A stretch of DNA of 64,000 bases from Monodelphis domestica (lineage: Eukaryota; Chordata; Mammalia; Didelphimorphia; Didelphidae). This document shows, in pieces, positions 60,666-64,000 of the stretch. A model generated the notes under the pieces. That model saw only the letters and a list, made by a program, of their open reading frames with translations. It had not been told where the DNA came from and ran no database searches. Location of the stretch: the NCBI RefSeq assembly GCF_027887165.1, contig NC_077232.1, forward strand, positions 14,781,255 through 14,845,254, read 5' to 3'. A program made the position numbers and the translations under genes. Every line of letters begins with the position of its first letter. Position 1 is the stretch's first letter.

Positions 60666-61894
60666 GTCCAGTGTAGCTGTAGGTAATCATGGGCTGAGAA
60701 TGAAATTGTTCCTAAGTAATTAATTCAGGAAGGGTAACAGCAATAAATTGATAGAACATTACAAAGAAAACTATAATTCTTTAATGAAAAGAGCAATATT
60801 TTAAAAATAAATAATTTAATGGGTATTATCAAAATGTGATTTGTTATAATGAAGGCCATATAAAGGAAAATAGTGTAGACATCCTCATTCCTTATTTGCA
60901 GATGAAAAACATAAGTAGATTGGATCACATGATATCTATAGCAAATAGATGTAGTGGTAGCATATTCTTTGGTAACATTTGCCTGTATTGAGAAATTAGG
61001 TATACATGTAGAATTAGTGTTGGTCCCACAAAGGGAAACTGATGGGAAGATGAAGAAAAGAGTCTTCCAGAATGGACAGGTATATCTGGGTTGTGATCAA
61101 AATCTCTGGAAGATAAATTCATGGTAAGCGTATCATCAACAGTTGAAATTATTTTTATTACTATCATGTATACGTTCATTCAGGATTCACTTAGTGTGTG
61201 TTATCACAGCTAGATTCAACCCCATCTAGGAACTGTCGGGCCTTGTCATGGAAACTATCACTGACACTTTCTGCCTCTTCATATAAAGCTAGAATCTGCC
61301 TGATGTAATATCTGGAAATATCGTGTCATTGCAAAGAATTAGTTTGGTGAGAGGGGAAGTATCACTCCAGGAGTCCTTCAGCCAACAGCACTTTTGACCT
61401 CTCAAACCCCAGGGAAGCTGCTAATACTGCAGGGATTGAAGCAAGGAAGCAGGTGGCCAAACTTATTTCATCACTTGAGTTTTTACCTCTGGAAGGAGGA
61501 TGCAGGTGAAGAGTTGCAGGCCAGGACGGTCCCCAGATGCTCTCACTTTCTGACTCTGGTCAACATGTTTTTTGACTGACACTCCAGAGGCATAAAGATG
61601 AGGACATTTTCACTCCCTATCCATAGGGAACACGGTGAATAATATCCAGAAGGCAAAAATGTCTCATAAATATACCCTATTCAGCTATCTCTTTCCTTTA
61701 ACCTAAACAGAGGCCTGTGTCATGTCTCCTATTAGTCTTTCCCAAATATGAGGGAATGTTCAAAATAAATATAAAAGATTATTAGAAAATCAAAATCTTT
61801 AGAAATAGAGAATGTGTGTAGATTCATGAAAAAAATGCCCAATCCTATTAGATTTCTCTTTTCTTTAATATTTCATAGATTTTGCAGTTTGGCC
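60666..61894. other. Upstream region of V2R gene 2
   Basis: No gene. A CATATAAAG box at about 61280 could be a TATA element some 615 bp before the start codon, unproven. Confidence 0.35.
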
Positions 61895-62139
61895 ATGAAT
61901 TTCAGGAAACTGGGGCTCTTTTTCTTTAGATTATTTGTGATCCTGATTTTTCAAGGTTATTTTTCTGCATATCAGATTGGGGAGCCTCCTTGTCACTTAA
62001 AAAGAGATTACAGTCTCACGTATACAAGGGAAGGAGACATCGTTATAGGGGCCTTCTTGTCCTTATATGAGAATGCTGAAGCACAGATTGGCAAGAAGGC
62101 TTTCATATACCCTCCACTATGGAAAGCTGTAGAATCAGA
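61895..62139 (+). CDS. V2R gene 2, exon 1 (signal peptide and start of ligand-binding domain)
   Basis: ATG at 61895 in a good context (GCCATGA) opens a signal peptide (MNFRKLGLFFFRLFVILIF, hydrophobic core residues 7-20). The mature start follows, with EPPCHLKRDYSLTYTREGDI and VIGAFLSLYENAEAQIG, the conserved beginning of the V2R ligand-binding domain. The donor GTAAGT begins at 62140, leaving phase 2. The open frame reaches back to 61814, but only the Met at 61895 gives a signal peptide. Same orientation as the other V2R pieces. Exon 2 is not visible before 64000, so the gene continues outside. It could be the 5' end of a complete receptor. Confidence 0.88.
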
Positions 62140-64000
62140 GTAAGTTGTTATTTCTGTGTTATTTTTCTCATTGCTGAAATGTCATCATTCACATTCCTGA
62201 CTGACTGGTCTTGTGGGCAGAATTGTGTTTTACCTGGCCTCACAGCTTTGGGTAAAGAAAAGATTTGGGTTTGAATGTTAGGAGGAAAATGGTATTCAGG
62301 AAGCTGGTAAAATCATAGACTTTTCCAAGGTATATTATGGAGCAAAGAGACAGACAGAAATTATATATACATACTATGTGGCAACACAGATCATGAGGAA
62401 TTTGTCACCATATTTGGAAGATACTCATCAAGGGAGATCATTTAATATTCAAGTGGGATTCAAGTGGCACAATTAGGTTCCCCAAGAATACCCTTATTTG
62501 AGAAAAGGCTACGAGTCTCAAACACAGAAAGACAGACTTCTTATCAGACACATATTGGTGAGGAAGTTTTTGGAATCAATTTTTTGTCCTCTGATTGGAT
62601 GAGTTTGCCAGGGGAAGTCTCTGAATCTGCTGTAACAAATTGGAAGAAGGGTCTATAATTGACTTACTAAGTCACCAGGAAAGAGAATTAATTCAGAAAT
62701 CTACAATCACTCTAAAGTTTTTTTTTTCAACCAAAAGCTTCATGTCTTACCTGTCTGAAAAAGATTTAGCTGTAGAAATACACAAAATGTTTATCTTTCC
62801 TATAAGCTTTTATGAGGTTTTGGAAAACTTGGTGAAAGTGATTTCTTATTGGGGTTTTATCATAATAAAATAATAGCAAAATATGATTAAAATACCAAAC
62901 AATGTTAAGTTTTAAATGTCCAAGAGGGCAATGTATTTAGATGCCTGAATAATTTTCCAATTAAGAACAAGGGAAAATTAGTTATATTTGAGATTATCGT
63001 TTGTGTCAATAATAAAACCTTATGAATAAGATTGCTTTATTGGAATTACTCATTGTGTTCTTTTCTAGGATATATCCAACATGAGATGTGTGAAATTAAT
63101 GGCTTTTATTCCTCTCACATATAATAGGTATTCATCAGGTGGAGTTTTGCTGAGCCATAGGCATGGAAAATGACTCACAACTATTTCCCTTACTCTTATA
63201 TAATTCTTTTCCTTTACAGATGACAAGATATTATGGCTCATCATAGTCTTCCTTCAAAGTTGTACTCCTTTTAATCCTCCTATGAGTTGATAATTATCTT
63301 CTATTCTGCTAGAATTTCTTCATGTTTTCTTTATTATGAACTTACAACTCTGAGGATATAGAAAGTATTTTAGTAATCTCATTAGGTTCTGTTATGACTA
63401 AAGTATTTCTTCAAATTAATAAGTGACTGGATTCTCTTTTTTAAAGATCTCAAAGTTAGTTACTGACAATTCTTCTGAATGTAATGGGAAGGGGCCCAGT
63501 CTTTTCAATCAATATGTCCTCCAAAGGCAATAATTTGAGTTTCCACCTTTTCTAAGGGGTTGGTGAAGTACCAGACTGAAATCCATCCTATTTTCAGAAG
63601 AAACGTAGCTAGAAAGTTTTAATAAAAGAATGAATGTAAACATAGGTCAAAAACAGTCTTCGAAGCTGGGTGATGGCAAAGGAATCAAGTAAGCTGAGAC
63701 TTGGCTGTGTTATATGCAGTCTTTACTTTGCCACTAAAATCAACAACAGCAAAATAAAACAACAGACATGACTAAAATGAGGAAAAAATATTGGATAAAT
63801 CTAGAGAGAAATGAAATAATTGGAAGAGAAGAATTTTCTTATAGTACAATGAATATGAGAGTCTCTCAGTTTAAAATTCTAGTCAGACCACTATTGGTGG
63901 ATTATGTTATATTCAGCATTATAGAAAATTCAACTGACAGTTGAAGAGGATGTGGAAACTTAGGGGAAATGTGTAAATGTTAACATGTACCAAAGATGGT
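62140..64000 (+). other. V2R gene 2 intron 1, no exon seen
   Basis: AT-rich. Open frames at 62464-62658 and 62640-62873 do not resemble a V2R exon 2. Confidence 0.5.

Noticed and set aside
62464..62873. Possible V2R exon 2
   Set aside because: The translated frames lack V2R features and no splice acceptor is placed correctly.

Overview
The window looks like a piece of a marsupial genome, most likely an opossum. It holds parts of a vomeronasal type-2 receptor (V2R) cluster. The space between the receptor pieces is filled with long L1 elements that have tandem 5'UTR monomers, CORE-type SINEs of the marsupial kind, and many endogenous retroviruses (ERVs). I see no rRNA, tRNA or CRISPR array, and no host gene other than the V2R pieces. 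Species is inferred from repeat style and gene family, not from a search.

Layout. 1-1091: 5'-truncated antisense L1. 1092-2055 and 2056-5544: two related gammaretrovirus-like gag copies, head to head; the rightward one continues through protease and reverse transcriptase into a 3' non-coding region (element C). C is interrupted by element B (minus strand, 5545-13073), and B is interrupted by element A (plus strand, 7333-11157). A, B and C belong to one LTR family, and both inner insertions keep 4-bp target duplications. C resumes at 13078 and ends with its LTR at 13320-13583. 14640-15980 is an old antisense L1.

V2R gene 1 (16589-21116) keeps its last three exons (end of the ligand-binding domain, cysteine-rich linker, seven-helix domain), all open and with good splice sites. 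No upstream exons are visible in the preceding 16 kb. A sense L1 5'UTR fragment lies in its last intron. Two more copies of the A/B/C family follow (G 21462-23945, plus; H 25809-about 28310, minus). A second V2R (29605-30906) is a pseudogene: a truncated last exon split by a solo LTR and frameshifted. Its 3' flank matches that of gene 1, so the two arose by duplication.

31750-38650 is a broken betaretrovirus-like provirus (gag, dUTPase-like, protease, RT, RNase H, integrase, env, 3' LTR). 38664-45261 is a full-length but disabled antisense L1 with a target-site duplication. 45262-53277 holds SINEs, LTRs and an L1 piece. 53278-58313 is an antisense provirus with paired 545-bp LTRs and only scraps of gag and env. 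58636-59589 is a further solo LTR. At 61895-62139 exon 1 of another V2R gene starts (signal peptide, start of the ligand-binding domain, good splice donor); the rest lies beyond the window.

The receptor pieces share one orientation, as in a tandem cluster. The most notable structure is the triple nest of one LTR family. Its short members have almost no coding capacity, and three of them carry the same captured SINE at the same position.
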